A DNA stretch of 64,000 nucleotides from Arthrobacter alpinus (lineage in GTDB: Bacteria > Actinomycetota > Actinomycetes > Actinomycetales > Micrococcaceae). The DNA lies in contig NZ_FNTV01000001.1 of NCBI RefSeq assembly GCF_900105965.1, forward strand, positions 1,302,001 through 1,366,000, given 5' to 3'. The notes beneath the pieces were generated by a model. It was given only the letters and a program-made list of their open reading frames with translations. It had not been told where the DNA came from and did no database searches. The translations under genes and the position numbers were made by a program. Positions 24,738 through 33,657 of the stretch are shown in pieces (position 1 is the stretch's first letter; every line of letters starts with the position of its first letter).

Positions 24738-25498
24738 GCACCCACGTCATTGGTGACACCGCAGTACTCACCGGCCGCTCGCTGCGCCACATTCTGCGCA
24801 GCCCGGACACCATCATCACCACAGCCGTCACTCCCATTGCGCTCATGCTGCTATTCGTCTACGTGTTCGGGGGAGCGATCAACACGGGATCTGATGAGTC
24901 ATATGTCAACTACATGCTTCCCGGAATCTTGCTGATTACCATCGCATCCGGTGTCGCATATACGGCCTATCGGTTGTTTCTTGACCTGCAAGGCGGCATC
25001 TTCGAACGGTTCCAATCCATGCCGATTGCGCGCTCGAGCGTACTCTGGGCCCATGTGTTGACCTCACTGGCCGCGAACGTGGTCTCGGTGGCGATCGTCA
25101 TCGGCGTGGCCCTCATCATGGGCTTTCGCACCGGCGCGTCCCTGGCACTCTGGCTGGCGATTGCCGGCATCCTGGTCTTATTCACCTTGGCCCTGACCTG
25201 GATCGCGGTGATCGCCGGACTTTCTGCCAAGACGGTCGACGGCGCGAGTGCCTTCAGCTACCCGCTGATTTTCCTGCCGTTCATTAGCTCGGCGTTTGTG
25301 CCGACGGATTCAATGCCAGGACCGGTAGCGTGGTTCGCCGAAAACCAACCTGTGACAGCCGTCGTCGACACGCTCCGGGCAATGTTTGCCCAACAGCCCG
25401 TTGGCAGCGGAATCTGGATTGCATTGGCCTGGCTGGTTGGAATCCTGGCCGTGGCCTACGCCTTCGCGAACAGCATCTACCGCCGAAGGATCAGCTAG
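24734..25498 (+). CDS. ABC-2 type exporter permease, DrrB-like
   Basis: Membrane subunit of 254 residues with six predicted spans, the first around residues 32-50 and the last around 230-248. The ABC-2 signature region FLPFISSAFVPTDSMPGPVAWFAENQPVTAVVDTLRAM is present near residues 176-213. It is the last gene of the PadR-DUF1048-ABC operon and is followed by a hairpin. Confidence 0.93.
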   Translation: MSTHVIGDTAVLTGRSLRHILRSPDTIITTAVTPIALMLLFVYVFGGAINTGSDESYVNYMLPGILLITIASGVAYTAYRLFLDLQGGIFERFQSMPIARSSVLWAHVLTSLAANVVSVAIVIGVALIMGFRTGASLALWLAIAGILVLFTLALTWIAVIAGLSAKTVDGASAFSYPLIFLPFISSAFVPTDSMPGPVAWFAENQPVTAVVDTLRAMFAQQPVGSGIWIALAWLVGILAVAYAFANSIYRRRIS

Positions 25499-25522
25499 AG
25501 TTCGCAAGCCTTGTGCACAACC

Positions 25523-25563
25523 GCCCGGCGTGCCACCCTAGGAAGTGGGGCGGTACGCCGGGC
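25523..25563. terminator. Hairpin between convergent ABC exporter and beta-galactosidase genes
   Basis: GCCCGGCGTGCCACCC (25523-25538) pairs with GGGGCGGTACGCCGGGC (25547-25563) with two interruptions around an 8-nt loop. It is very GC-rich, with only TTT nearby, and lies between two convergent stops. Confidence 0.6.
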
Positions 25564-25599
25564 CGTTTGGGCATCGGGCAGCCTCCGTGAGCCCGAGTA

Positions 25600-27690
25600 C
25601 TAGAGTTCCGCCACGATTCTCACATCCCAAGCCTGCAGGTAAAGCTCCTCACCCGGCTCAAATGTTTCAGCGCTGACCAGGTCACGAACCTTGACCGGGA
25701 CAGTGAAGGTGCTTGGCTCCCATGACCAGTTGTGGATAAAGCGTATTTTGGTTCCGCTGGCCGAGGTGGCACTGCTTGATGTCTGCGAGTCGATGGCAGG
25801 CTTCCAGTCCTTTGCTGCAGGCTGCGAGGACTTATTGACAGCCCAGGTCATGAATGACTTAGCCAGCGCAGCATCCGGCACGGTGCCCACATAGGAGACT
25901 CTGCCATTGCCGTGGGGGCGGGTGGTGATGGCCGGCCAGCGTTCAAAGTGCGGGTGTTTGTACGTTGCCAGAACCTGCGCATCAAGATTTTGCAGTCCGT
26001 CAATGTACCTGGTTGCGTTGCCTTCAAGGATCGCCTCTCCGGCGGACACGACGGGCAACGTGGTGTTGATGGTACTGAACTCGTCGTACCAAACTCCCGC
26101 GGCGTCAGAGAGAATCGCCGGCTTCCGGTCCGTCCGCGCCCGGGCTTCGTGATCCTCGTAACCGGTGCGGATACCCACGATTAGGTGCCCACCGGCGTCG
26201 GCATAATTTTCCAGCCACTCCAACTGCTTGTTGCTGGCAATGGAGAATCCAGCTGCGACGAGCACCGGGTGAGACGCGGCAAAAACCGCAGGCTGGTAAC
26301 TCTCAGTGAGCTGGGAGCCGTGGATGATCCGGGTTTGAAGTCCGGCGTCGAAGGCGCCTTGATAGAAGGAGTCAAAGATGGATTGGAAGGACCTGCGGTC
26401 GGGTTCGCCGTCGTGATTGAGTTGTGGGAACTCCGAAAGCGCCCACTTTGAATCATTGGAATAGATGATGGCAACATCACTGTCCGGGGTCAGCGATGCA
26501 ACCAATTCGCCGGCTGCGGCAAATTCTGCGCCGATCCGGGCCACCTCGGCGTAGACACGGCCGGGTTCTCCGCTGTGCGGCAGAACGCCGCCCCAATATG
26601 TTTCGGCGCCGAAGTGAAGAGTGTGCCAGTGCCAATATTCGATCATTGTCGCCCCGCGGGACACGAGCGCCCACGCAGTCTGGCGCCATTGGCCATCGAA
26701 GGCCGGTTCATTGTTCCACGGCATGCCGATGGCTTGGGCATTTGTTTCGGTGACAAGGAATGGTGACTGCTTTGAGGCAAACATTCGATCCGCTGTGGCG
26801 TACAGGGACCAAGTGCCCGAGGTTGTCCACGACTGGTTTCCATCGCTGGTGGCGGGAAGCGCAAGCTGGTCCTGCATGCGGTAGTAGGGATTGCCCGCAG
26901 TGACATCCAGGTGCTTGGTTAGTTCTTCGTCCTGGACCGCGGGCCGCTCGTAGGAGATGCACGTGGTCACGAATTGTTCATCGTTGGAATACTCACGCAC
27001 AATGCCGGCCTGCCAGCTGATGAACGAGGTGGTGAGCTGGGCCTGGAATCGACGCCAGGCGAGGGCATATTGTGGTTGAGCGTTGGCATCAGGCGTCCAA
27101 AGGTCAGCCCACGTGGACAATCTGTGTGACCAGTAGGTGAGGCCCCATTCTTCGTTAAGGGCCTCAACGGTCCCGTACTGCTGGCGTAGGGCATCGGTAA
27201 ATTGCTGGAAAACCCCGCGGTTGTAGAAGATCTCATTTCCGGGTTCGTTATCGACCTGAAAACCGATGACGGCAGGATGGTTGGCGTAACGTTCCATAAT
27301 CTTGCGAATGATGCGTTCGGCGTGGAAGAGGAACGCCGGATGGGTGTAGTCAATTTCTTGGCGCACACCCCACCCCATGGGGGCTCCGGTGCGGCGGTCA
27401 ACATTAATTTCCGGGTACAGCCGCGCCAGCCACGGAGGTGCGGCGTAGGTGGGCGTTCCGAGGATGACGCTGATGCCACGGGCATGGGCGCCATCGAGGA
27501 CGGGCAAGAGCCAGTCGAGGTCAAAGACGCCGTTTTCGGGTTCCCACGTTGACCACACAGACTCGCCAACGCGGATGACGCTAAAGTGCGCCGCCTGCAT
27601 CAAGTCGAGATCTCGTTCGAGTCGGGGAGTGGGCTGGTATTCGTGATAGTACGCCGCACCGAAGAGGACGCGGTCCTGATAAGTAGACAT
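25600..27690 (-). CDS. GH42 family beta-galactosidase
   Basis: Retaining beta-galactosidase of glycoside hydrolase family 42, 696 residues, cytosolic. The N-terminus FGAAYYHEYQPTPRLERDLDLM is canonical. The acid/base is Glu149 in FQVDNEP and the nucleophile is Glu315 in FLVTETNAQ, followed by the middle Rossmann-like domain (residues 390-580) and the small C-terminal beta domain. It is the last gene of a sugar importer operon, 18 bp after the permease. Likely substrates are beta-galactosides or galacto-oligosaccharides; GH42 members may also act on arabinosides. Confidence 0.93.
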   Translation of the reverse strand: MSTYQDRVLFGAAYYHEYQPTPRLERDLDLMQAAHFSVIRVGESVWSTWEPENGVFDLDWLLPVLDGAHARGISVILGTPTYAAPPWLARLYPEINVDRRTGAPMGWGVRQEIDYTHPAFLFHAERIIRKIMERYANHPAVIGFQVDNEPGNEIFYNRGVFQQFTDALRQQYGTVEALNEEWGLTYWSHRLSTWADLWTPDANAQPQYALAWRRFQAQLTTSFISWQAGIVREYSNDEQFVTTCISYERPAVQDEELTKHLDVTAGNPYYRMQDQLALPATSDGNQSWTTSGTWSLYATADRMFASKQSPFLVTETNAQAIGMPWNNEPAFDGQWRQTAWALVSRGATMIEYWHWHTLHFGAETYWGGVLPHSGEPGRVYAEVARIGAEFAAAGELVASLTPDSDVAIIYSNDSKWALSEFPQLNHDGEPDRRSFQSIFDSFYQGAFDAGLQTRIIHGSQLTESYQPAVFAASHPVLVAAGFSIASNKQLEWLENYADAGGHLIVGIRTGYEDHEARARTDRKPAILSDAAGVWYDEFSTINTTLPVVSAGEAILEGNATRYIDGLQNLDAQVLATYKHPHFERWPAITTRPHGNGRVSYVGTVPDAALAKSFMTWAVNKSSQPAAKDWKPAIDSQTSSSATSASGTKIRFIHNWSWEPSTFTVPVKVRDLVSAETFEPGEELYLQAWDVRIVAEL

Positions 27691-27708
27691 AAGGATTACT
27701 TGCCTTTC

Positions 27709-28608
27709 TTAGCCCTTGACTGCGCCTGCGGAGAGGCCATCAAGGAGTTGCTTGCGGAGGAGGAAGAAGACCAAAATGGTCGGTATTGAGGCGAGCACGG
27801 ATCCTGCCAGGACCAGGTCAAAGGACCGGTTCTCGGCAGCGAAGAGGATGTTCAGCCCAAGGGGAAGCGTGTACTGGTTAGAGTCGGAGACCAAGACCAG
27901 CGGCCACAAGAAGCTGTTGTATGTCTGCAGAAAACTCCAAACTGCGAGTGCGCCAAGGGATGGCCGCAGCAGCGGAAGGACCAGCCGCCAGAAGATGCCA
28001 AATTCACTGTTGCCATCGATTCGGCCGGCCTCGATGATTTCGTCGGGAACGGCCTGAACAATGTACTGCTGCATCATGAAGATCCCGAAGGCGGGTGCTA
28101 CCCAAGGAACAATCAAGGCGAACCACGGTTCAGACAGTCCAGTCTTGACGACAAGGATAAATAGCGGGACCAGGATCACGGCAAAGGGTACGGACAAGGA
28201 ACTGAACATGATGTTGAACAGGATCCTTTTGCCCCGGAAATCGAACTTGGCGAACGCATACCCTGCCAAGGAACAGACAAAGACCGAAATGATGGTGGCA
28301 ATGAGTGCTGTGCCAACGCTCATAAAGAACCAGTTCCAGAATGGTTGGGTATTCAGGAGCGTGGTGTAGTTTTCCACCGTGAATGGGTTGGGGATCAGAC
28401 TTGGGGGAGAAGCAAAGATGTCCCCGCGATTTTTGAAGGATCCGCTCAGGGCCCAAAACAAGGGGGCCACGAACACAAGCAGGAGCGCGGTGAGGGTCAA
28501 GTACAGCAGGCCGCGGCGCGCAATGAATCCGCTCTTGCCAGGTTTTTTCCTCAGGCCATTGGCTGGTGCGGTGGAGGAATTTGGGGTCAGTGCAGAAGTT
28601 GTTGTCAT
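27709..28608 (-). CDS. Carbohydrate ABC transporter permease, MalG type
   Basis: CUT1-family permease of 299 residues. Six hydrophobic segments start with LLYLTLTALLLVFVAPLFWALS. The EAA loop is EIIEAGRIDGNSEFGIFWRLVLPLLRPSLGAL, and the C-terminus LLRKQLLDGLSAGAVKG is the usual MalG ending. It overlaps the upstream permease by 4 bp. No ATPase is encoded in the operon; as in many actinobacteria, the shared MsiK-type ATPase may energise it. Confidence 0.95.
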   Translation of the reverse strand: MTTTSALTPNSSTAPANGLRKKPGKSGFIARRGLLYLTLTALLLVFVAPLFWALSGSFKNRGDIFASPPSLIPNPFTVENYTTLLNTQPFWNWFFMSVGTALIATIISVFVCSLAGYAFAKFDFRGKRILFNIMFSSLSVPFAVILVPLFILVVKTGLSEPWFALIVPWVAPAFGIFMMQQYIVQAVPDEIIEAGRIDGNSEFGIFWRLVLPLLRPSLGALAVWSFLQTYNSFLWPLVLVSDSNQYTLPLGLNILFAAENRSFDLVLAGSVLASIPTILVFFLLRKQLLDGLSAGAVKG

Positions 28609-29546
28609 GACGTTTTGCCGATCGACAGGGCGCGGTTAAGGATTTGGCTCACAGTGAAGACCAGGGCAAAGAGGATGATGCCGGCGGCAGCCGCATATCC
28701 AAATTGTTGGCGTTCGAACGCGGCGCGGAAGATAAACATGGCGACGCTCAAGGTTGATTCTCCGGGCCCACCCTTGGTGAGCAGATACGGCTCGTCGAAC
28801 AGTTGCGCAGCGCTAATGAAGGACGTGACAACGACGAATGCTGTCACGGGGCGAAGTGCCGGCAGGGTGACGGTGGTGAATTTTCGCACCATGCCTGCGC
28901 CATCGAGCTCCGCTGCTTCATAGAGTTCGGCAGGTACTGATTGCAGTCCGGCCAGGAAGAAGATGGTTAGGTAACCCACCCAGCGCCAGAGCAGCACGAA
29001 GCTCACTGCCATTCGGGCAAGATCCGGGGTTCCCAACCAGTCAATATCGCCAACCCCGAAGAGTGCTTTCAAGACGGCGTTGAGAAGTCCATAGTTCGTA
29101 TCTAGGAGCAAGGAAAAGACGAGGGCGATCACGATCGGGGACAGCACCATGGGCACAAAGAACGCCAAACGGAACATGTCCCGACCCTTGAGTCCTTTGG
29201 CATGCAGGGCTTGCGCAATCATGAGGGCTGCGGGGACCACAATGAAGACTGCCACCAGAACATAGACCAATGAATTGGTCAGGGCCGTGCCGAAACTGGT
29301 GTCCTGGAGGAGGTTGCTGTAGTTGCGTAGTCCAACCCAGGTGGGGGCTCCCAGGCCAACCCACGAGGTCAGGCTCAGTACCACCGCTGCCATGACGGGC
29401 ACAATCATGAAGAGCAGGTATAGAAAGTAGAACGGAGCGATGAAGGCGTAGGGGGCGATGCGGCCACCGGCCTTGTAGGGGCGGCGCCGGCTGGAGGGAG
29501 ACTCCGCGCGTCGGGCAAGTGGACGTTCCTTGGCAAGTGTTGACAT
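28605..29546 (-). CDS. Sugar ABC transporter permease, MalF type
   Basis: CUT1-family permease. From ATG 29546 it has 313 residues, and this start leaves a 10-bp gap after the binding-protein stop; the frame continues upstream to 29636, but that would overlap the binding-protein gene by 80 bp. A basic N-terminal tail precedes the first span (APYAFIAPFYFLYLLFMIVPV). The EAA loop is ELYEAAELDGAGMVRKFTTVTLPALRPV. It forms the channel with the MalG-type subunit. Confidence 0.93.
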   Translation of the reverse strand: MSTLAKERPLARRAESPSSRRRPYKAGGRIAPYAFIAPFYFLYLLFMIVPVMAAVVLSLTSWVGLGAPTWVGLRNYSNLLQDTSFGTALTNSLVYVLVAVFIVVPAALMIAQALHAKGLKGRDMFRLAFFVPMVLSPIVIALVFSLLLDTNYGLLNAVLKALFGVGDIDWLGTPDLARMAVSFVLLWRWVGYLTIFFLAGLQSVPAELYEAAELDGAGMVRKFTTVTLPALRPVTAFVVVTSFISAAQLFDEPYLLTKGGPGESTLSVAMFIFRAAFERQQFGYAAAAGIILFALVFTVSQILNRALSIGKTS

Positions 29547-29556
29547 GGGGGTGACC

Positions 29557-30894
29557 TTAGTTTCGAGTCTGGCCGCGGAAGTCCCGGGCTGCGGCTGTGA
29601 GTGCCTGTGAAGGAGTGAGGTCACCGTTGTAGGCACGCAACAGGTATCCGCTGAGAACTGTGTTGAGGATCATTTGATTGCCACTTTGGTAGATTTCGGG
29701 AACGTCATCGATGATGTCGCTGTAAACCTCGAAGAGTCGTTGTCCGCCGAAGTACTCGTTTCCAAGTGCATGCAGCTCTGGGTCGTCGAACACCGAGCGC
29801 AATGTGGGCAAATAGCCCAGCTGCTTATAGCGCTGAACTTGTTGCGCCTTGGAAAGGTAGGCGACCTTGATAAGTTCGACGGCGGCAACTGAGTTGGCCT
29901 TCCCTCGGACCGCCGCGAATCCGGTACCGCCACCAACGGATGTCCGCCCTCCGCCGCCGCTGAATTGTGGCAGGGCCCGGATCCTCCACTTTCCTGTCTG
30001 CTCCGGCACGTTGGGCACAATGCCGTAGGCGGCGTACCAGGATGGCATGGCCACGCCCAAGAGGTTGTTGGACTTCAAGGCGGCCTGCATGCCTGCACCG
30101 TAGTAATCAGAGACCGTGGTGTAGACGCCGGACTGCACCGATTTGGACAGGAAGCTTAGGACTTCTTCGGCTTCCGGAGTCTCAATGGTCAGCTCACCGT
30201 TCTTGTCGAAGAGGTTCCCTCCACGTTGAACGAGGGGGATCTGGAAGCTCTGAACCACTTGGGGCAAATCGGTTCCCGTGGCCAGGGCCCCGAAGGAAAC
30301 CCCATGCTTCTTGTTCGCCTGGCCCGCCACTTGGGCCAGTTCTTCCCATGTGGCCAGATCCGTGGGAATGCCAAGTTCACGGAATCGGTCCTCTCGGTGG
30401 TAGTAGACAGCCAAGGGAGTGTCGGAGTCCAAGGCAAATAGTTTGCCGTTTTTTGAGAAGGGTGCGGTTCGAGCCTGGATCAGGTCGTTTCCGAATTCGG
30501 CGGCAACATCGGAAAGGTCCACGAGTAACTCATCGGCCAAGTCTCCGTTGAGAAGTCTGGCAAATTGGCCGATTTCCAGTCCGGCAACATCAGGTGTTCC
30601 GCGGCCGGCAACGGCTTGGGCAATCAATTTGGTGACAATGTCACTGGAACCGATCTTGGTGAAAGCCAAAGCGGTGGAAAACTTGCTGCCTGCATTGACT
30701 GCCGGCAGCGAGGATTCGAAGAATTTGATGTACCCGTCATCGTGGGTCCACATGGATAGGTCCACGGCGCCACCATTCACGGCCGCTGGGCTGGAATTTC
30801 CGCAGCCGCCCACGAGCGCTGCAAGAAGTGAAGAACCTCCCGCAATGGTCCCGATGCGAAGCAAGTCTCGACGGCTCAAATGGCTCTTTTTCAT
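29557..30894 (-). CDS. Sugar ABC transporter substrate-binding lipoprotein
   Basis: Family-1 extracellular binding protein of 445 residues. The signal carries a twin-arginine-like SRRDLLRIG (residues 7-15) and a lipobox LVGGC with Cys31, suggesting a Tat-exported lipoprotein. The mature part has the CUT1 pattern: ALDSDTPLAVYYHREDRFRELGIPTDLATWEEL and a VGGGTGFAAVRG region. It is first in the order binding protein, MalF, MalG, GH42, and lies 116 bp after the LacI gene on the same strand. The ligand is probably a galactoside. Confidence 0.92.
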   Translation of the reverse strand: MKKSHLSRRDLLRIGTIAGGSSLLAALVGGCGNSSPAAVNGGAVDLSMWTHDDGYIKFFESSLPAVNAGSKFSTALAFTKIGSSDIVTKLIAQAVAGRGTPDVAGLEIGQFARLLNGDLADELLVDLSDVAAEFGNDLIQARTAPFSKNGKLFALDSDTPLAVYYHREDRFRELGIPTDLATWEELAQVAGQANKKHGVSFGALATGTDLPQVVQSFQIPLVQRGGNLFDKNGELTIETPEAEEVLSFLSKSVQSGVYTTVSDYYGAGMQAALKSNNLLGVAMPSWYAAYGIVPNVPEQTGKWRIRALPQFSGGGGRTSVGGGTGFAAVRGKANSVAAVELIKVAYLSKAQQVQRYKQLGYLPTLRSVFDDPELHALGNEYFGGQRLFEVYSDIIDDVPEIYQSGNQMILNTVLSGYLLRAYNGDLTPSQALTAAARDFRGQTRN

Positions 30895-31010
30895 GCGTCT
30901 TCACCCATTTTGGGCATGTTTTTGGGCATGGTTGACTCCAGTGTCAGTAGTGGTGCTGAGAGGGAACGGCTCTTAGATGAGTCGCTTGATGGGAACGGCG
31001 GGGGAGCCGT

Positions 31011-32084
31011 CTAGATGGAACGGATGTGATGCCGTTCGGTTGACCGTCGGGCGGTTGACTCGCGGATGATGAGTTGCGCGGGGACGGATCGGTGCAAAGT
31101 AGTTGGTGGATGGCCTTCGATCGTGCGGATCAAGCGGTGCACGGCCAGGCGCGTTACTTCGTCAAAGTCTTGACGAATAGTGGTCAGTGGTGTGTGGAGA
31201 AATGCGGATTCGGGGCTGTCATCAAATCCAACGATGCTCACGTCCGCCGGAACCCTCAGCCCTGCCAGCTGAAAGGCGCGCATGGCTCCGACGGCCATGG
31301 TGTCATTGGCTGCAAAGATGGCCGTGACGTCAGGGCGGTTTAGCAGTGACTGCGCTGCGGCATAGCCCGACGCCGGAGACCAGTCCCCGTAGATGATGGC
31401 CGGTTCCGCCGCGCCAGCGTCACTCAACGCCTCCTGCCAGCCTTGAACTCGGCGCCGGGTTGCGGCCCAGTTCTCATCGCCGGCAATGTGCCACACGGTT
31501 TCATGCCCCAGTGCCAGCAGATGCTCTGTTGCGCTTCGTGCCGCTGCACTTTCATCCAGGCCGACCACCAGTTCGTGGTCACGGGCTATGGACGAGGGTT
31601 GATCGAAACTCAGGACAGGCAATCCCGCCGGGACATCCATGACCGGATGGCCAACGTCGATCGGTTCGGACAAGATGATTCCGTCCACTCCCTGTGTCAC
31701 CAGTTGGTCGATGGCCTGCTGGATCTGGGCGGGTGTTCCATCGCTGGTGCGAACCACGCTGAGAAAGTATCCCGCAGACTTTGCCGCAGCTTCAACACCG
31801 CTAAGTATCGAAGACGGACCAAAGAGCGTGGTGCCGATGGTGACCATGCCAATTCGCTTGAAGCGTTGTGTCACAAGGGCGCGGGCTGCTGCATTGGGAC
31901 GGAACCCAAGCTCGTCGATGGATTGCTGAACCTTGGCCTTTACATCAGGCGATACGTGGGCTTCTCCATTGACAACTCTGGAAACCGTCTTCTGTGAAAC
32001 ACCAGCATGGCGGGCAATATCCATCATGGACACACGCGACCCAGGTTTGGGTGATTGGTTCGCTGCTGCGCCGATGTGCTGCAA
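31011..32084 (-). CDS. LacI family transcriptional regulator of the galactoside locus
   Basis: Repressor of 357 residues. The HTH is SMMDIARHAGVSQKTVSRVVNGEAHVS (residues 19-45), followed by the hinge FRPNAAARALVTQRFKRIGMV. The sensor domain contains AIFAANDTMAVGAMRAF and VSIVGFDDSPESAFLHTPLTT. It lies upstream of the importer and GH42 genes in the same direction, so it may be the first gene of the same operon. Two copies of a perfect 16-bp palindrome precede it (32103 and 32147). Confidence 0.93.
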   Translation of the reverse strand: MQHIGAAANQSPKPGSRVSMMDIARHAGVSQKTVSRVVNGEAHVSPDVKAKVQQSIDELGFRPNAAARALVTQRFKRIGMVTIGTTLFGPSSILSGVEAAAKSAGYFLSVVRTSDGTPAQIQQAIDQLVTQGVDGIILSEPIDVGHPVMDVPAGLPVLSFDQPSSIARDHELVVGLDESAAARSATEHLLALGHETVWHIAGDENWAATRRRVQGWQEALSDAGAAEPAIIYGDWSPASGYAAAQSLLNRPDVTAIFAANDTMAVGAMRAFQLAGLRVPADVSIVGFDDSPESAFLHTPLTTIRQDFDEVTRLAVHRLIRTIEGHPPTTLHRSVPAQLIIRESTARRSTERHHIRSI

Positions 32085-32102
32085 GATGTGCCTCCAGTGG
32101 TT

Positions 32103-32162
32103 TTGACTACGTAGTCAATCTATCTGACATGAATTCAATCACACCATTGACTACGTAGTCAA
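32103..32162. promoter_or_regulatory. Two identical 16-bp LacI-type operators
   Basis: TTGACTACGTAGTCAA occurs perfectly at 32103-32118 and again at 32147-32162, centres 44 bp apart (about four helical turns). Both have the central CG of LacI-family operators. They lie 19-78 bp before the LacI ATG, so the repressor probably controls its own gene and the downstream galactoside operon. Confidence 0.8.
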
Positions 32163-32261
32163 CGGTAATCTTCGACGACGTTGGCGACGTGCGGAAAAGG
32201 TGATCGTCGAGCCATCCTCGCCGAGCATGGCGGCAGCTGGGGGTAGCTATCCGGGTTTAGT

Positions 32262-32305
32262 TAAAAAATGAGGGAGCCGGTCAGCGTGAACTGACCGGCT
32301 CCCTC
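32262..32305 (-). terminator. Rho-independent terminator of luxS-mtnN
   Basis: GAGGGAGCCGGTCAG (32270-32284) pairs perfectly over 15 bp with CTGACCGGCTCCCTC (32291-32305) around a 6-nt loop. On the minus strand it is followed by ATTTTTTAA. It lies 20 bp after the mtnN stop. Confidence 0.9.
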
Positions 32306-32324
32306 TAGACCTTGGGACTTTGGC

Positions 32325-33098
32325 TTATGGGGCGACGGCCCGGGGAGAGCCCGCGGCCGCCCATGCGGCGATGACCGCCATAACGATTTCCGCCGAACGT
32401 TCAGCGGCGTCGTCCACGTGGACCAGGAAGTCGGCATCGGACGCGGGACCGCAGAGGTCGGAGATACCACGGATAGAGAGGAACGGAGCGCCGTAGACGT
32501 GGCAGGTCTGGGCGATCGCCGAGGACTCCATGTCCGTAGCCAGTACCTGATCAAAGAGGTCCTTGACCACCAAGGAACGTTCCTGGTCTACGAAAGAATC
32601 GCTGGAGAGCAGCAATCCTTGGTGCAAGGTCTCAGCTGAGCGATGCTCAGGCACCACGACCGAGCTAATCTCCAGCAGGACTTGCGGGACCGGGTAGGAC
32701 ACCGGCATGCCCGGGACCTGTCCGAGCTGATAACCGAAGGCGCGTGCATCGGCATTGGCGTTGATGTTGTCAGTTCCCACCACAACATCGCCCACCCTGA
32801 CGGAATCACCCAAGCCACCGGCGGTGCCGGCGCTGATCACCAGCGGGCGGAGTGCTTCAGGGGAGTCTGGATTTGCCAGGAGGAGCGCGGACGTTGCCGC
32901 GCCAGCCGCGTTGACCAGACCGATCCCGCCTTGCACCAGTAACGTCTGCACGCCGTTGATAACCACGTTGCGGTGGATGGAGTTACCTACCTGAACGGGC
33001 TCGCCGACCGCCGTGGCCTTCTGAAGAAACGGTGCAATTTCTTCTTCCATGGCCGCAATAACAATGACTTCAGTGGTGCTTACTTCAATGGTGCTCAA
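32325..33098 (-). CDS. mtnN: 5'-Methylthioadenosine/S-adenosylhomocysteine nucleosidase
   Basis: Hydrolyses S-adenosylhomocysteine and methylthioadenosine to adenine plus the thioribosyl product, the step before LuxS in the activated methyl cycle. It has the nucleoside phosphorylase-like fold: [15 protein letters not shown] at the start, [23 protein letters not shown], then the active-site [11 protein letters not shown] glutamate and the ISDLCG aspartate. I prefer TTG 33098 as start: it overlaps the luxS stop (TTGA) and has GGGAGCAGG in front. GTG 33116 is an alternative with no Shine-Dalgarno. It is about 257 residues long, slightly more than the usual 230. A strong terminator follows. Confidence 0.88.
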   Translation of the reverse strand: MSTIEVSTTEVIVIAAMEEEIAPFLQKATAVGEPVQVGNSIHRNVVINGVQTLLVQGGIGLVNAAGAATSALLLANPDSPEALRPLVISAGTAGGLGDSVRVGDVVVGTDNINANADARAFGYQLGQVPGMPVSYPVPQVLLEISSVVVPEHRSAETLHQGLLLSSDSFVDQERSLVVKDLFDQVLATDMESSAIAQTCHVYGAPFLSIRGISDLCGPASDADFLVHVDDAAERSAEIVMAVIAAWAAAGSPRAVAP

Positions 33099-33562
33099 GC
33101 CGAAACCTGCTCCCACTCGTCACGCTTCGCCAAGAAGTCCCGCGCCGCATCCTGAGCGGCACTGAGTGAGTGGTTTTCGCCCCACCCGCACTGAACCTCA
33201 TTGGCGGCAGGCACCTCGGTGGCCTGCAAAACGTCCGTCAGTGTGGCCTCGATCAGGTCCAGTACGGAGGGGATGTTGGGCTCACCCTGGAGAATGAGGT
33301 AATACCCCGTCTGGCAACCCATGGGGGAGAAATCGATGACCGAACTTGAATGGTTTCGCGAGCATTCAGCAAACAGGTGTTCGAGCGAATGAATCGCTTT
33401 CATCTCCAGGTGGGCCACGTTCGGCTGGGTGAAACGTACGTCATATTTGGTAATGACGTCGCCGAGCGGAAGTTCCTTGCGATCGGCAACCCGCACGTAT
33501 GGTGCTGCGACGGAGCGGTGATCGAGGTTGAACGACTCTACATTCATGCGTGAAGGATTCAT
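33095..33562 (-). CDS. luxS: S-ribosylhomocysteine lyase
   Basis: Cleaves S-ribosylhomocysteine to homocysteine and DPD, the precursor of autoinducer-2. The 155-residue protein has the metal site His58, His62 (HSLEH with Glu61) and Cys125 (QCGWGENH), plus catalytic Cys83 in [11 protein letters not shown] 33562 gives the canonical length and the usual [11 protein letters not shown] region; the frame is open 18 codons further upstream. It is coupled to mtnN, so the two genes recycle SAH together. Whether AI-2 acts as a signal here cannot be seen from sequence. Confidence 0.95.
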   Translation of the reverse strand: MNPSRMNVESFNLDHRSVAAPYVRVADRKELPLGDVITKYDVRFTQPNVAHLEMKAIHSLEHLFAECSRNHSSSVIDFSPMGCQTGYYLILQGEPNIPSVLDLIEATLTDVLQATEVPAANEVQCGWGENHSLSAAQDAARDFLAKRDEWEQVSA

Positions 33563-33657
33563 GATTTTGCTTTCATGCTGGGGTGTCAAAGCGGGGCGTG
33601 CTCGCGGCCAATTCATGCCACATTCATAGTAGCGGCATTGCTGCCGGCGGCCGCGGA

